Part shown: in pieces, positions 18,153-25,848 of the stretch | Position numbering within the stretch: position 1 is the first letter of the stretch | How the letters are laid out: each line of letters opens with the position of its first letter | DNA from: Planctomycetaceae bacterium | GTDB lineage: Bacteria > Planctomycetota > Phycisphaerae > Sedimentisphaerales > UBA12454 | Length of the DNA stretch: 64,000 nt | NCBI GenBank assembly: GCA_021371795.1 | Contig: JAJFVK010000006.1 | Coordinates: forward strand, 148,032-212,031 | Reading direction: 5' to 3' | Translations under genes and position numbers: made by a program | Notes under the pieces: model-generated | What the model saw: the letters and a program-made list of their open reading frames with translations, nothing else | What the model was told of the DNA's origin: nothing | Databases searched by the model: none

Positions 18153-18166
18153 CCCCGGAAAAGGAC
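18153..18166 (+). repeat. 14-bp direct repeat, right of membrane cassette
   Basis: Second exact copy of CCCCGGAAAAGGAC; it begins 6 bases after the stop codon of the membrane coiled-coil gene. Confidence 0.7.
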
Positions 18167-18234
18167 TTGCGATCACAAAACCCAGGCGGACTGTTTAAAA
18201 GCCATAAACTGAGCCACCAAAAAGGCTCGGTAGC

Positions 18235-19401
18235 TTATATCGCTTTAGAAATCCCAATTACCGGCACCGCTTCATCAAGTTTGTTTACAGCCTGCCTGTT
18301 TGAACCCGGTACGATATGACCATAGACATCAACAGTTGTTTGTATCGAGGCGTGTCCCATTTGCTCTTTAACATAATGAAGCGATTCACCCTGTTGAAGT
18401 AACAGACTTGCAAAGGTGTGTCTGATGTCGTGAAATCGAATGCGCGGTACATCGGCTTTGTCCAGTATTTTATAGAAAATTCTATTTCGGAAGTTATCGC
18501 CGTCTAAAGGCTCACCAGTTCGATTAGGGAAAACGAGCCTAATAACATTATCCGGTTTGAATTTTTCCGATAGCTCATACCGTGGCAAACTCCCACTAAA
18601 TTTTTGAACGAGAGAAGAGTAGTGTGCATATAAAGTTTGGTGTAATTGGTTGCTCATATCAATATAGCGGGTCTTATGACTTTTTGGGCTGGTAAAATGT
18701 CCATGCGTATAAGAACGCCTTACAGTAATCTGGTTTGCGTTGAAGTCAATATCTTCAAAAGCCAGTCCTAAAAGCTCTCCAAGCCTCATTCCTGTACGAA
18801 ACGCACAAAGTAGAAGGGGATAATACTCTGGAGCTTCTTTTTGGGCAGCTATAAGAAATGTAGAAACCTGTTCTTTGGTCAAGAACTTCATAACTTTTTT
18901 GCAGTCGGTTTTTTCTATGAATTTGCCCATCCGTAAAGCAGGATTTGCTAAAATGATTTCACTTTCAACGGCGTGTGTGAAAAGACCGGATATTAGCGCT
19001 TTTATGTTTTTTGCTGTTTTAGGGGCGACCCCATTTTGCTGTTTTTGTAATAGAAGCTGTTTAACATCTGAGCGTTTTATCTCGTCGAGCCGTTTTCCTC
19101 TCCATACAGGATTTAGGTGCAGACGGATTATGCTTTCGTAGCCTTTCCACGTGTTTTGCTTGGTTGTAGTTTTAGCATAGCTCTGGATGTAGCTGTCAGC
19201 GTAACTGGAAAACTCAGGCGATTTGTTTTGATTATCCAAGTGTAATTCACCCTGTATGAGTTTTCTGCGAAGTCGAATTGCCATTGCATCTGCCAGCTTT
19301 TTATCGCCGATGGTCTTCTGTCTAATTTTTCCATTCTGGCAAATGAAAATTGACCACGGCATTTTAGGGCCTCGAATTTTTTGTCTAACAATAACGCCCA
19401 T
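18235..19401 (-). CDS. Tyrosine-family site-specific integrase of the island
   Basis: 388 aa. The N-terminal arm-binding region (residues 1-60) is followed by a SAM-like core-binding domain (FSSYADSYIQSYAKTTTKQN, residues about 65-160) and the catalytic domain. Catalytic residues visible are R in FRTGMRLGELLGL, H-x-x-R in RFHDIRHTFASLLLQQGE, H in MGHASIQTT and the nucleophile Y in VDVYGHIV. It probably catalyses recombination between the 46-bp repeats. It lies 6 kb inside the island rather than next to an att site. The ATG is followed by GVIVRQKIRGPKMPW, an AP2-like integrase N-terminus. Confidence 0.95.
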   Translation of the reverse strand: MGVIVRQKIRGPKMPWSIFICQNGKIRQKTIGDKKLADAMAIRLRRKLIQGELHLDNQNKSPEFSSYADSYIQSYAKTTTKQNTWKGYESIIRLHLNPVWRGKRLDEIKRSDVKQLLLQKQQNGVAPKTAKNIKALISGLFTHAVESEIILANPALRMGKFIEKTDCKKVMKFLTKEQVSTFLIAAQKEAPEYYPLLLCAFRTGMRLGELLGLAFEDIDFNANQITVRRSYTHGHFTSPKSHKTRYIDMSNQLHQTLYAHYSSLVQKFSGSLPRYELSEKFKPDNVIRLVFPNRTGEPLDGDNFRNRIFYKILDKADVPRIRFHDIRHTFASLLLQQGESLHYVKEQMGHASIQTTVDVYGHIVPGSNRQAVNKLDEAVPVIGISKAI

Positions 19402-19432
19402 ATTTTCACTCCATTCATTCCGAACTTTTTTG

Positions 19433-19446
19433 TTTGTTTAAACAAA
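19433..19446. promoter_or_regulatory. 14-bp perfect palindrome upstream of the integrase
   Basis: TTTGTTTAAACAAA reads the same on both strands and lies 32 bp before the integrase start (minus strand). It could be an operator or an excisionase site; there is no direct evidence for either. Confidence 0.5.
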
Positions 19447-20002
19447 TATTTCCGAAATGACAAAACATATTTATTGTTTGGTAAGGATGTATAAACTTTA
19501 TTTCCTCACCAGTAATTAGGTTAACGTATAAAAAAATATTTTTATGTTCCGTTTCCATTTTCAAAAACTATCAATTCTCTGGTTCTTGTTGATTTTAAAC
19601 TGATGCTTGGCATTACATTACAATCAATTACCACATCAAAATGAGCCGATTAAAACAGGTGTATAGCTTTTCGAAATCATAGCCTTCTCATTATTTTGAT
19701 GTCTTCTGGTCTATAACATCATTTTACGCATATCAAACAGGTGTTGCCGCACAGACATTAAAACAAGCCTACGGCAAGCTTTGGTAATCTTTTCATTTTC
19801 TAATCTAATTGTACAAATCGAATTAACATACATTGACCGACCGGTTTATTGCCCGACGTGAACAGCCAAAATAGTTATTATCAAAGAGCTTAGGGGGAAG
19901 CGGGGGAAGCCTTTTCGATAAACCATTGCGTGAAGGAGAACCCTAATTAAGTAAGTAATTAATTAAGAGTAATGACACAAAGGTTTACATTTATCGCTTC
20001 CC
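19447..20002. other. Noncoding gap between integrase and helicase genes
   Basis: No credible gene on either strand. It contains AAACAGGTGT twice (near 19653 and 19736) and GGGGGAAGC twice in tandem near 19890-19906. It could hold the integrase promoter and, given the neighbouring replication genes, an origin with iterated sites, but the repeats are too few to claim one. Confidence 0.4.
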
Positions 20003-21439
20003 TTAATTCCCCCTGTTTTTAAATAGGTTTATTTTTTTTAGTTTTTCCAGAACAGTGATGCCTTTGAAATAATCGACTCCGTTAATGCGAATTTCTTCAA
20101 TTTCAGGGAAATCGTCTCGAAGACGTTCATAAAAATTAGGTCGTGATAGAGGATGTTCTCCGATGTTTTTAGAATGCCAATATTCATATTCAGCAAAAAT
20201 TTCAGAACGTTTGATTTTTGATTTATCGTCTAAACGACATGCACGATTGACAAAGGCAAGCACAGGGTTTAACGCTTCTGCGAATCGTTCCCTATATTCA
20301 ACACAAGAAGGGGCTTCGAAAAGTTTCTTTGTTGTTTCGAGTTTTCTCCAACCTTCCAGTGCCCAGTTAAATATACCGGGTAATTCTTGGGTCAATTCCT
20401 GTGTGAGATTTTTATTACACTTATCTCCCAGAAAAGTTTGTTCAAATGTCAAAAAAACTGCTCGTCTTCTAAGTGCCTGCGTTTTGTCATTGAATTTCGG
20501 CAATTCATTTACTGAAAAAATATGTTTTGCAATTGGTTTAAATGTAACTGGTGTCTTATATTTGACATCTACGGTAATAGAATCATCACCAGTTAACAAC
20601 TTCAGTATATTTGAATCGAGAAGTTTGCTCGTATTAATTTCACCGCACACATTGACTAACTTATCTTTTAATGTTACCAGAACAAAATCTTTTCCCATTT
20701 GTGTCAAAGATATTGCACATATATTTTCTTTGCCAACAAGCTCACTCAGTATTGAAAGGGTTACGCTTTTGCCGTTAGCACCACACCCCTTGAAAATCAT
20801 GAATTGCTGGAGAAAGGTTTCGGTGGTAAGACAATATCCAAACCACTGTTGAAGGGTGATAATCTTGTCTTTGTCATCAGCAAAAATATCTTTTAAAAAC
20901 CTATGCCATTTTAGACATTTTGCTTCTGGGGCAAATGAATATGGCAATTGATTTTTACTATAAAATTCAGGGGCATGTTTTTTTAATTCCCCTGTATCAA
21001 TTTCCAACATACCGTTAAGTAGATTGATGTATCCGGGTGTTTGTTTGAAATCTTCATGGTTGACTGAAATAGAGTACATTAGAAGTTTTAATGTCTCGTC
21101 AACATATTTGGCCTTCGCTTTAACACCTAATTCACCCGCTGCAAATTTGCCGATTTCAAAGCTATCAAGTTCTTTCCAAAAACCCTGTGTTATAAAATGG
21201 TAAAAAACGCCTTTGACAAAAACAATTGGACTAAATCTTTGCTTAATCGTTTCCACAAGTTTATGTGGATGAAAAGACCTATCTTCAGGAAAATATTCAT
21301 AACAAGAAGAGCCATCAGTATTTGATTCAGTTGCTTCTTCTGTTAATGATGATTTGTCTACAAAACTTTCATGTAATGATTTCCAAAGTTTCTCATGAGG
21401 ATTTGCATTTTTTCTAAATTTCAGTTTTGTTTTGGCCAT
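20003..21439 (-). CDS. P4/D5-type SF3 helicase (phage/plasmid primase C-terminal type)
   Basis: 478 aa. Residues about 70-200 match the D5_N-type region (QLPYSFAPEAKCLKWHRFL and LQQWFGYCLT). The ATPase core has Walker A GCGANGKSVTL near residue 213, Walker B-like LVNVCGEINTS, and sensor-type KHIFSVNELPKFNDKT, followed by RRAVFLTFEQTF and the C-terminal ALEGWRKL region. It would unwind the island origin during replication. The primase activity is on the adjacent gene, whose stop overlaps this ATG by one base, so the pair is a split version of the fused P4 alpha protein. Confidence 0.9.
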   Translation of the reverse strand: MAKTKLKFRKNANPHEKLWKSLHESFVDKSSLTEEATESNTDGSSCYEYFPEDRSFHPHKLVETIKQRFSPIVFVKGVFYHFITQGFWKELDSFEIGKFAAGELGVKAKAKYVDETLKLLMYSISVNHEDFKQTPGYINLLNGMLEIDTGELKKHAPEFYSKNQLPYSFAPEAKCLKWHRFLKDIFADDKDKIITLQQWFGYCLTTETFLQQFMIFKGCGANGKSVTLSILSELVGKENICAISLTQMGKDFVLVTLKDKLVNVCGEINTSKLLDSNILKLLTGDDSITVDVKYKTPVTFKPIAKHIFSVNELPKFNDKTQALRRRAVFLTFEQTFLGDKCNKNLTQELTQELPGIFNWALEGWRKLETTKKLFEAPSCVEYRERFAEALNPVLAFVNRACRLDDKSKIKRSEIFAEYEYWHSKNIGEHPLSRPNFYERLRDDFPEIEEIRINGVDYFKGITVLEKLKKINLFKNRGN

Positions 21440-22206
21440 TATAAAAGTCCTTCAATAATTAAATCTCTGATATCTTTTCCCTGCTCTTCGTCTTTGTCCC
21501 ATTTAAAAAATTTAAGTTCTTTGGCAATGCCAATAAGCTTATTTGCGATTCGGTTTTCGCCATTCGTTCCCGCTTGGTCATTGTCTTGAGCTATAAATAT
21601 TATGCAGTCTTGGAAAAATTTGAGGAATTCATTGGGTAAATTACCAGCACCCATAACTGCTGTGATAATGCCTTGTTGCTTAGCTTTGCAACGTAACCAT
21701 TCAAAAGCGATAGCGTCCCAAGGCCCTTCAAATATATATACTGGTTCCGCTTTTCTATGAGTGTTTGATAATTGCTGTGCACCGAAGAGACCCATTTTGC
21801 ATCCCGGAGCGGAAAGCAATTTGCCACCAATTTTATATCTCAGGATGTTGTTGATTTTCCTCTTTGCATCCCGAACAGGTAAAGTATAAAAATTACCTGT
21901 CCAGCCAAAGTCATAGTCAGCGAAAGCCTCAGTCGGCAATTTTCTGTCTCTGGCTAATCGAGCGAGCGATTTGTCGTCAAAGTCCTTTGCCAAAATTGAA
22001 GCAAACTTGCTCATAAGTGTTAGATAGTTACCCTTTGCACTGCACTTTTTGCAGTCGTAAAGAATGTCGTTACTGTTTAAGTAAAAGTGTTTGTGCGCGT
22101 CTTCGCAAAATGGGCAGACACACGTCCACTCAGTACTCGAATTATCCAACACCTCAAGCCCCATCTCTTGCAGCCACCAAAGTTTTTTTTGAGTTTCTGT
22201 TTCCAT
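21439..22206 (-). CDS. Zinc-finger/Toprim primase
   Basis: 255 aa. An N-terminal zinc ribbon has CVCPFC near residue 29-34 and CKKC near residue 53-56, as in DnaG/CHC2-type primases. A Toprim domain has its catalytic glutamate in VYIFEGPWDAIAFEWL and the D-x-D-type pair in IAQDNDQAG. It would make primers for replication of the excised element together with the SF3 helicase encoded next. The stop and next start overlap. The gene order (HTH, primase, helicase) is common in P4-like satellites. Confidence 0.88.
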   Translation of the reverse strand: METETQKKLWWLQEMGLEVLDNSSTEWTCVCPFCEDAHKHFYLNSNDILYDCKKCSAKGNYLTLMSKFASILAKDFDDKSLARLARDRKLPTEAFADYDFGWTGNFYTLPVRDAKRKINNILRYKIGGKLLSAPGCKMGLFGAQQLSNTHRKAEPVYIFEGPWDAIAFEWLRCKAKQQGIITAVMGAGNLPNEFLKFFQDCIIFIAQDNDQAGTNGENRIANKLIGIAKELKFFKWDKDEEQGKDIRDLIIEGLL

Positions 22207-22215
22207 TTTTTTCCT

Positions 22216-22464
22216 TTATAATTTGGATATTAAATTTTCAACTACTGTATCCACATTGATAGTTTGGACTTTGTGGGATGAAATCCAAGCCTGTATTTCT
22301 GGCCAATAAAATAAAAGTTTGCCGCGCACCTTGTAGGCAGGCAGGGGATTGTCTATGTCAGAAATATAATCTCGCACCGTTCTTGGTGAACAACTCAGGC
22401 GTCGAGTTAGTTCACGGAGGTCGATATAAAAATCAAAATTTTTATCTTCTAACTTTTTGTTCAT
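22216..22464 (-). CDS. AlpA/excisionase-like helix-turn-helix protein
   Basis: 82 aa. LRELTRRLSCSPRTVRDYI forms a helix-turn-helix, followed by a wing with YKVRGKLLFYWPEIQAWI, the pattern of AlpA and MerR-like excisionase families that bind near att or the integrase promoter. It is the first gene of the leftward replication operon and is divergent from the 22581 gene. It may control integrase expression or directionality; this is inferred from position. Confidence 0.8.
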   Translation of the reverse strand: MNKKLEDKNFDFYIDLRELTRRLSCSPRTVRDYISDIDNPLPAYKVRGKLLFYWPEIQAWISSHKVQTINVDTVVENLISKL

Positions 22465-22494
22465 GTTTGTTAATAACCAATTTGTTTATAACTT

Positions 22495-22523
22495 TTGAAG
22501 TTAATAGCATTATAGGTTATAAT
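22495..22523 (+). promoter_or_regulatory. Sigma70-type promoter for the 22581 gene
   Basis: TTGAAG at 22495-22500 and TATAAT at 22518-22523 with the ideal 17-bp spacing. Transcription would start near 22530, inside or beside the inverted repeat at 22538-22562. Confidence 0.65.
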
Positions 22524-22537
22524 GTTTTTGTGAACAT

Positions 22538-22562
22538 GGTAACGATATCAGGTGGCGTTACC
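22538..22562. promoter_or_regulatory. Inverted repeat, candidate operator
   Basis: GGTAACG at 22538-22544 and CGTTACC at 22556-22562, an exact 7-bp inverted repeat with an 11-bp spacer, just downstream of the promoter. A repressor bound here would block the rightward gene; the AlpA-like HTH product is one candidate binder. Confidence 0.6.
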
Positions 22563-22580
22563 TTAAAATTAGGAGTATCT

Positions 22581-23381
22581 ATGAATATCAATTATAAAAA
22601 AATTGATGAACGACTGATTAGATTTGAGTTTCAGGCAATATCAGAGATATATAAATCATGGGCAGAAGCTGATAAGGATAAATTGGCCAAAACGTATAAA
22701 AAGTTGTTGAGCTATAGAAGATATATCTTAGGGATAGAAAATCCGATCTATAAAAAAGGTAAAGATAAAGCACTTTCGCGAGAAACAATCCCACACGAGA
22801 TTACACAGGATGAATATGATCTTTGTTATGAAGCAGTTAAACAAGCCCGAAAAGATTTGAGAAATAATAGTTTAGAAGATTTAACCATTGAGCATGAAAT
22901 TGTGGATTCCAAAGGTTCTTCACTAAAGATTCTTGTTCCTTTTCCATTGCCAGTGTATGATAAAGATTGTTTAGTATCTCTTGGAAGAAGCATACCCAAA
23001 AATTCATCAAGTAGCACACCTCCATCTACTCTGGCTTATGAAATTGTTGGAAAGCGATTAAATATCAACGCAGAAACTGTTATCAAGCACAGAAAACTCA
23101 AGAGTAGGTGTGAGAAAACAAAAAGAAGTTGGCAGTTGCTGGCAACTTCTTTTCTCGAACTCAATTTTTATAAAGACACCAAGACTCAAGCAAGAATTTT
23201 AGATTGTCTTCTGTTGTCTGGTTATTCAAGATTTAAACTATATTATCTTATTCAAATTTCTCATTCGATAGACTGGCAAATGAGTTTACGCAGATGGGAT
23301 GTAGCAACTATTGATAGTCTCTGTAACGCAGTTTGCCCAGATATTAAGGATGGGCCGTTTGCAAAATTGATGCAAGCATAG
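22581..23381 (+). CDS. Unknown 266-aa protein of the island core
   Basis: Not recognised. The start is ATG 22581 (MNINYKKIDERLIRFEFQA) with AGGAG 7-11 bases upstream; the frame is open further left but that part overlaps the divergent HTH gene. It is mostly charged and helical, with a possible HTH-like segment near residues 150-180 (LAYEIVGKRLNINAETVIKH) and no membrane helix. It is transcribed from a good promoter with an operator-like repeat, so it may be a regulator or replication control protein. The 3' end overlaps the opposite-strand gene by 38 bp. Confidence 0.75.
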   Translation: MNINYKKIDERLIRFEFQAISEIYKSWAEADKDKLAKTYKKLLSYRRYILGIENPIYKKGKDKALSRETIPHEITQDEYDLCYEAVKQARKDLRNNSLEDLTIEHEIVDSKGSSLKILVPFPLPVYDKDCLVSLGRSIPKNSSSSTPPSTLAYEIVGKRLNINAETVIKHRKLKSRCEKTKRSWQLLATSFLELNFYKDTKTQARILDCLLLSGYSRFKLYYLIQISHSIDWQMSLRRWDVATIDSLCNAVCPDIKDGPFAKLMQA

Positions 23382-24138
23382 CGATATAACGCCAAGCATT
23401 TTCTTGGTTTATATGTTTCAAATTTTCCATCCAAACCGCAAGCGTGGTACCTGCCCATTTGTTCTTTAACCGGACGGCAGGGCGGCGGTATTTTTTCATG
23501 TGGAAGTTTACTACAAAGGCGTTGAATTGTGGTACCGGTAAAAAGTGAGTTTTTGGTGAAGCACCTCTCATAGCAGCGTTCAAAATGGGATGGTTCCATA
23601 TCTGAAAAGGTATAAGAACGATTTTGGGTTGAAGTAAAACCAATTCTGCAATAACAAACGGCAGGCTGACCGTAAGCCTTTTGATATTGTTGATGTAGTC
23701 GCGATTGTTTCGGTTTTTTATACTGAACTTGCACCAGTTTGAAACGGCCAGTGTTTCCAAAAAAGTACGCGGTGTTTTATATATTGGCAAGCCATTTCGT
23801 TCTGCCAAGAACAATGATGCTGCAAACAAGCCACCATCGGTCATAGGCTGAATTCCAACATTTGGAAAGGGAGTGGTTGAGTTCTGGCCTTGCTCTTCAT
23901 AACAAATTCGATAGCGGTTCCATGCTGTTTCTTTTTCAGAAAAACGAGAAGGGGTTTTCGAGTTGTGCAGCCACGATAAGTTTTCGGCACTGGCATAAAT
24001 GAGTATGCTTTTTCCGGGTTTATATTTTTCACCGATAAGCGGTATTGGTGGATTGAACTGCCAAGCCCATGAGGGGATTTTCTCAAACATTGATATGTCT
24101 TTGAATCTTTGTACCAATTGAGTGGATAATTTTTTCAT
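23344..24138 (-). CDS. Unknown 264-aa protein, possible uracil-DNA-glycosylase-like fold
   Basis: No secure family. The pattern of an early hydrophobic strand (KSILIYASAENLSWLH), a central SNW-C segment (LAVSNWCKFSIKNRNN), and LLQPKIVLIPFQIWNHPIL resembles the strand-helix order of UDG-superfamily proteins, where 'L-P--I---G' precedes a late HP-type motif; here FLPVPQFNAF occupies that place. Key UDG motifs are not intact, so this is a weak suggestion. The start codon lies at the base of a long inverted repeat (24139-24246), and the 3' end converges with the 22581 gene. Confidence 0.65.
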   Translation of the reverse strand: MKKLSTQLVQRFKDISMFEKIPSWAWQFNPPIPLIGEKYKPGKSILIYASAENLSWLHNSKTPSRFSEKETAWNRYRICYEEQGQNSTTPFPNVGIQPMTDGGLFAASLFLAERNGLPIYKTPRTFLETLAVSNWCKFSIKNRNNRDYINNIKRLTVSLPFVIAELVLLQPKIVLIPFQIWNHPILNAAMRGASPKTHFLPVPQFNAFVVNFHMKKYRRPAVRLKNKWAGTTLAVWMENLKHINQENAWRYIAMLASILQTAHP

Positions 24139-24246
24139 GCCATGTTCCTAAAAAAAGAGAGCGTCAAACCAAGACCGCTCGTCGAACCCCACCACAGGGT
24201 ATCACAGAACAGCACAAGGCCGACGCTCCCGTTTTGGGAACATGGC
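24139..24246 (-). repeat. Long imperfect inverted repeat over the leader of the 24138 gene
   Basis: Arms of 25-27 bp: GCCATGTTCC at 24139-24148 continuing to GAGCGTC at 24159-24165, matched by GACGCTC at 24222-24228 continuing to GGAACATGGC at 24237-24246. In the minus-strand transcript the outer stem would cover the AGGA ahead of the ATG, and the inner GAGCGTC/GACGCTC stem is followed by seven U. It could be a switchable terminator/ribosome-site hairpin, a structured RNA, or a replication hairpin. Confidence 0.65.
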
Positions 24247-24587
24247 TCAAGTACCGCTTCTGTGATTAAAAGCCCGAAGGCTAATGTGGTGTTTTCGACG
24301 AAACAGTTAACCTGATACTCACGTATCATTCAGATTTTAAGATTTTACGAAAAATTTCCTTTCAAGACTTAAAATGGACAAAATTCTGGTTCATTTGCGT
24401 CCAGTTTAGCGTCAGGGTTAAATAATGGCAAGGGATTTTTTTATGGTTTTGTTGTCTCAAAATGTATGTTGGGAGGTCTTATGTATAGGATATTGGTCTT
24501 GTTGTTAGAGATAATCTTTGACTTGTGTAATAAACCTATTTAATATGATTCTACCGAGTGGTTATCATAATTTAAAAATTAAGAGAT

Positions 24588-24983
24588 ATGAGATTAAAAA
24601 TGGGTTATCAAAATCATATTAGATACATCCAAATTACTATTGGATATACCCTTATGATTGCTTTTGTTGCAATCGTAATTATAACAATAGCTTCTCTTGT
24701 TGGATGGGTTAAATTAGTGCATGAGGATCAGCAATACAAACTATTTGAAATATTTGTTGTAGAGCTTGTAATAGGTGCCTTAGGTTTTTTTACGGTGACG
24801 TTTCTTAAGGTTCCTGTTAAAAGAACTGGTCAACATACACTTGCAAACGTAGTGGTTGCGAAAAAAATTAAACTTGGGAAACCAAGTAAATTGGTGGAGA
24901 TGGCAAGTACTGCTGTTGAAATTAAGAAACATGAGTTCGGTATTATTGAATTTGAATGTATTGACTCCTCTAAAAATGAATAA
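24588..24983 (+). CDS. Small two-helix membrane protein, first gene of synthetase-like operon
   Basis: 131 aa, not recognised. Two hydrophobic helices near residues 15-38 (LMIAFVAIVIITIASLV) and 50-70 (IFVVELVIGALGFFTVTF) are followed by a soluble, basic then acidic tail of about 60 residues (VVVAKKIKLGKPSKLVEMA). It would sit in the inner membrane with its tail probably in the cytoplasm. The last codons overlap the start of the class I synthetase-like gene by 8 bases. It is a plausible membrane anchor or effector for the two enzymes that follow. The ATG at 24600 is an alternative start. Confidence 0.75.
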   Translation: MRLKMGYQNHIRYIQITIGYTLMIAFVAIVIITIASLVGWVKLVHEDQQYKLFEIFVVELVIGALGFFTVTFLKVPVKRTGQHTLANVVVAKKIKLGKPSKLVEMASTAVEIKKHEFGIIEFECIDSSKNE

Positions 24984-25848
24984 GATTCGACAGATAAAAG
25001 ATTTGGATAAGTTGCTTTATGGGACAACCTTAATTCCTAATGGCATTAATGATGTCCAAGTGCTTAATAAAATAAAAAAGCCGCTTGTTCTAGTTAATTT
25101 GCGGCCTCATCAATGTTTAAATGTTATACATTATTCACTGTTGCAACGCATATGCGTTTTACATAAATACGGTTTCTATGTAACGATAGTTTTTTATGAT
25201 AGAACTATTATCTGTGGTCAACTTTCAAGAAGTATAAAAAATGAAAGTGACGCAAAGAATGCGATGGATTGGCTCTATGATGCATTCATGAAATATGATG
25301 GAATCAAACAGGATTGCATTGAATTTATACCTGAATCTGTGCTATGGAAAATTTCGGCGATTCATAAAGTGTCATTGCCTTTTTTTTGTGCTATGTCAAA
25401 TCAAGCACAACTAAACATAAAATCTGAAAATGGCCAATCCCTAATAGCATTATCACAATTTGTTGATTGTTTATTTGGAATTCTTTATGAATCTATACTA
25501 AAACCTCAATTTGTGTTTTTTGGGGGGGGGGAAAAAGAGATATGGAGGCAAGCTAGAGATCGAATGACTTTGTGTCAAGCTTTAGGAATAGAAAGTTATA
25601 ATCATATACCTCCAGTTCTGATCACTTTTCCTACTATAAGTCATTTTGCTTGTGGGCAAACCTTGGGGACTGATTGTGAGGATGATCCGTTTTCTTACCG
25701 TTTTGATATTTCAAAATTAAATGAAAATTCTTTATCTAAACAATATCGAGAACAAGTTAGTGAACTTGCATCGCTTACAACAGGCGTAAAGGAAGAACCT
25801 TTAACAATAATAAGAAAATTTCGGGGAAAGTATTATGGCTCAAAATGA
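24976..25848 (+). CDS. Class I aminoacyl-tRNA synthetase-like protein (TrpRS/TyrRS type)
   Basis: 290 aa. The start is ATG 24976 inside the previous gene. The layout follows a class Ic catalytic domain: VNLRPHQCLNVIHYSLL (residues 40-56) aligns with the 'G-xPSG-xHlGHy' HIGH region, with H52 kept but the second HIGH motif residues changed; FFGGGEKEIWRQARDRM (181-197) aligns with the 'vGxDQxxhxxlaRd' helix; CGQTLGTDCEDDPF (226-239) falls where KMSKS-DP is expected but lacks its lysine. No anticodon-binding domain is present. It may activate an amino acid, bind an aminoacyl-tRNA or be a non-catalytic relative. It contains a ten-G run at residues 183-186. Class assignment is from pattern only. 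Confidence 0.72.
   Translation: MNKIRQIKDLDKLLYGTTLIPNGINDVQVLNKIKKPLVLVNLRPHQCLNVIHYSLLQRICVLHKYGFYVTIVFYDRTIICGQLSRSIKNESDAKNAMDWLYDAFMKYDGIKQDCIEFIPESVLWKISAIHKVSLPFFCAMSNQAQLNIKSENGQSLIALSQFVDCLFGILYESILKPQFVFFGGGEKEIWRQARDRMTLCQALGIESYNHIPPVLITFPTISHFACGQTLGTDCEDDPFSYRFDISKLNENSLSKQYREQVSELASLTTGVKEEPLTIIRKFRGKYYGSK
25522..25531 (+). repeat. Homopolymer of ten G inside the class I-like gene
   Basis: TTTTTTGGGGGGGGGGAAAA: six T, then ten G (25522-25531), in a gene otherwise about two-thirds A+T. It encodes FFGGGE in a conserved catalytic loop region. Gain or loss of one G would truncate the protein, the usual arrangement of a slippage-controlled locus; an assembly error in the run is the alternative, although the present length keeps the frame open. 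Confidence 0.85.

Noticed and set aside
19447..20002. Replication origin in the integrase-helicase gap
   Set aside because: Only two short repeated words were found; no iteron array clear enough to call.
24135..24329. 64-codon minus-strand frame overlapping the 24138 start (ATGA-type)
   Set aside because: It coincides with the long inverted repeat and has no protein-like pattern; structure explains the sequence better.
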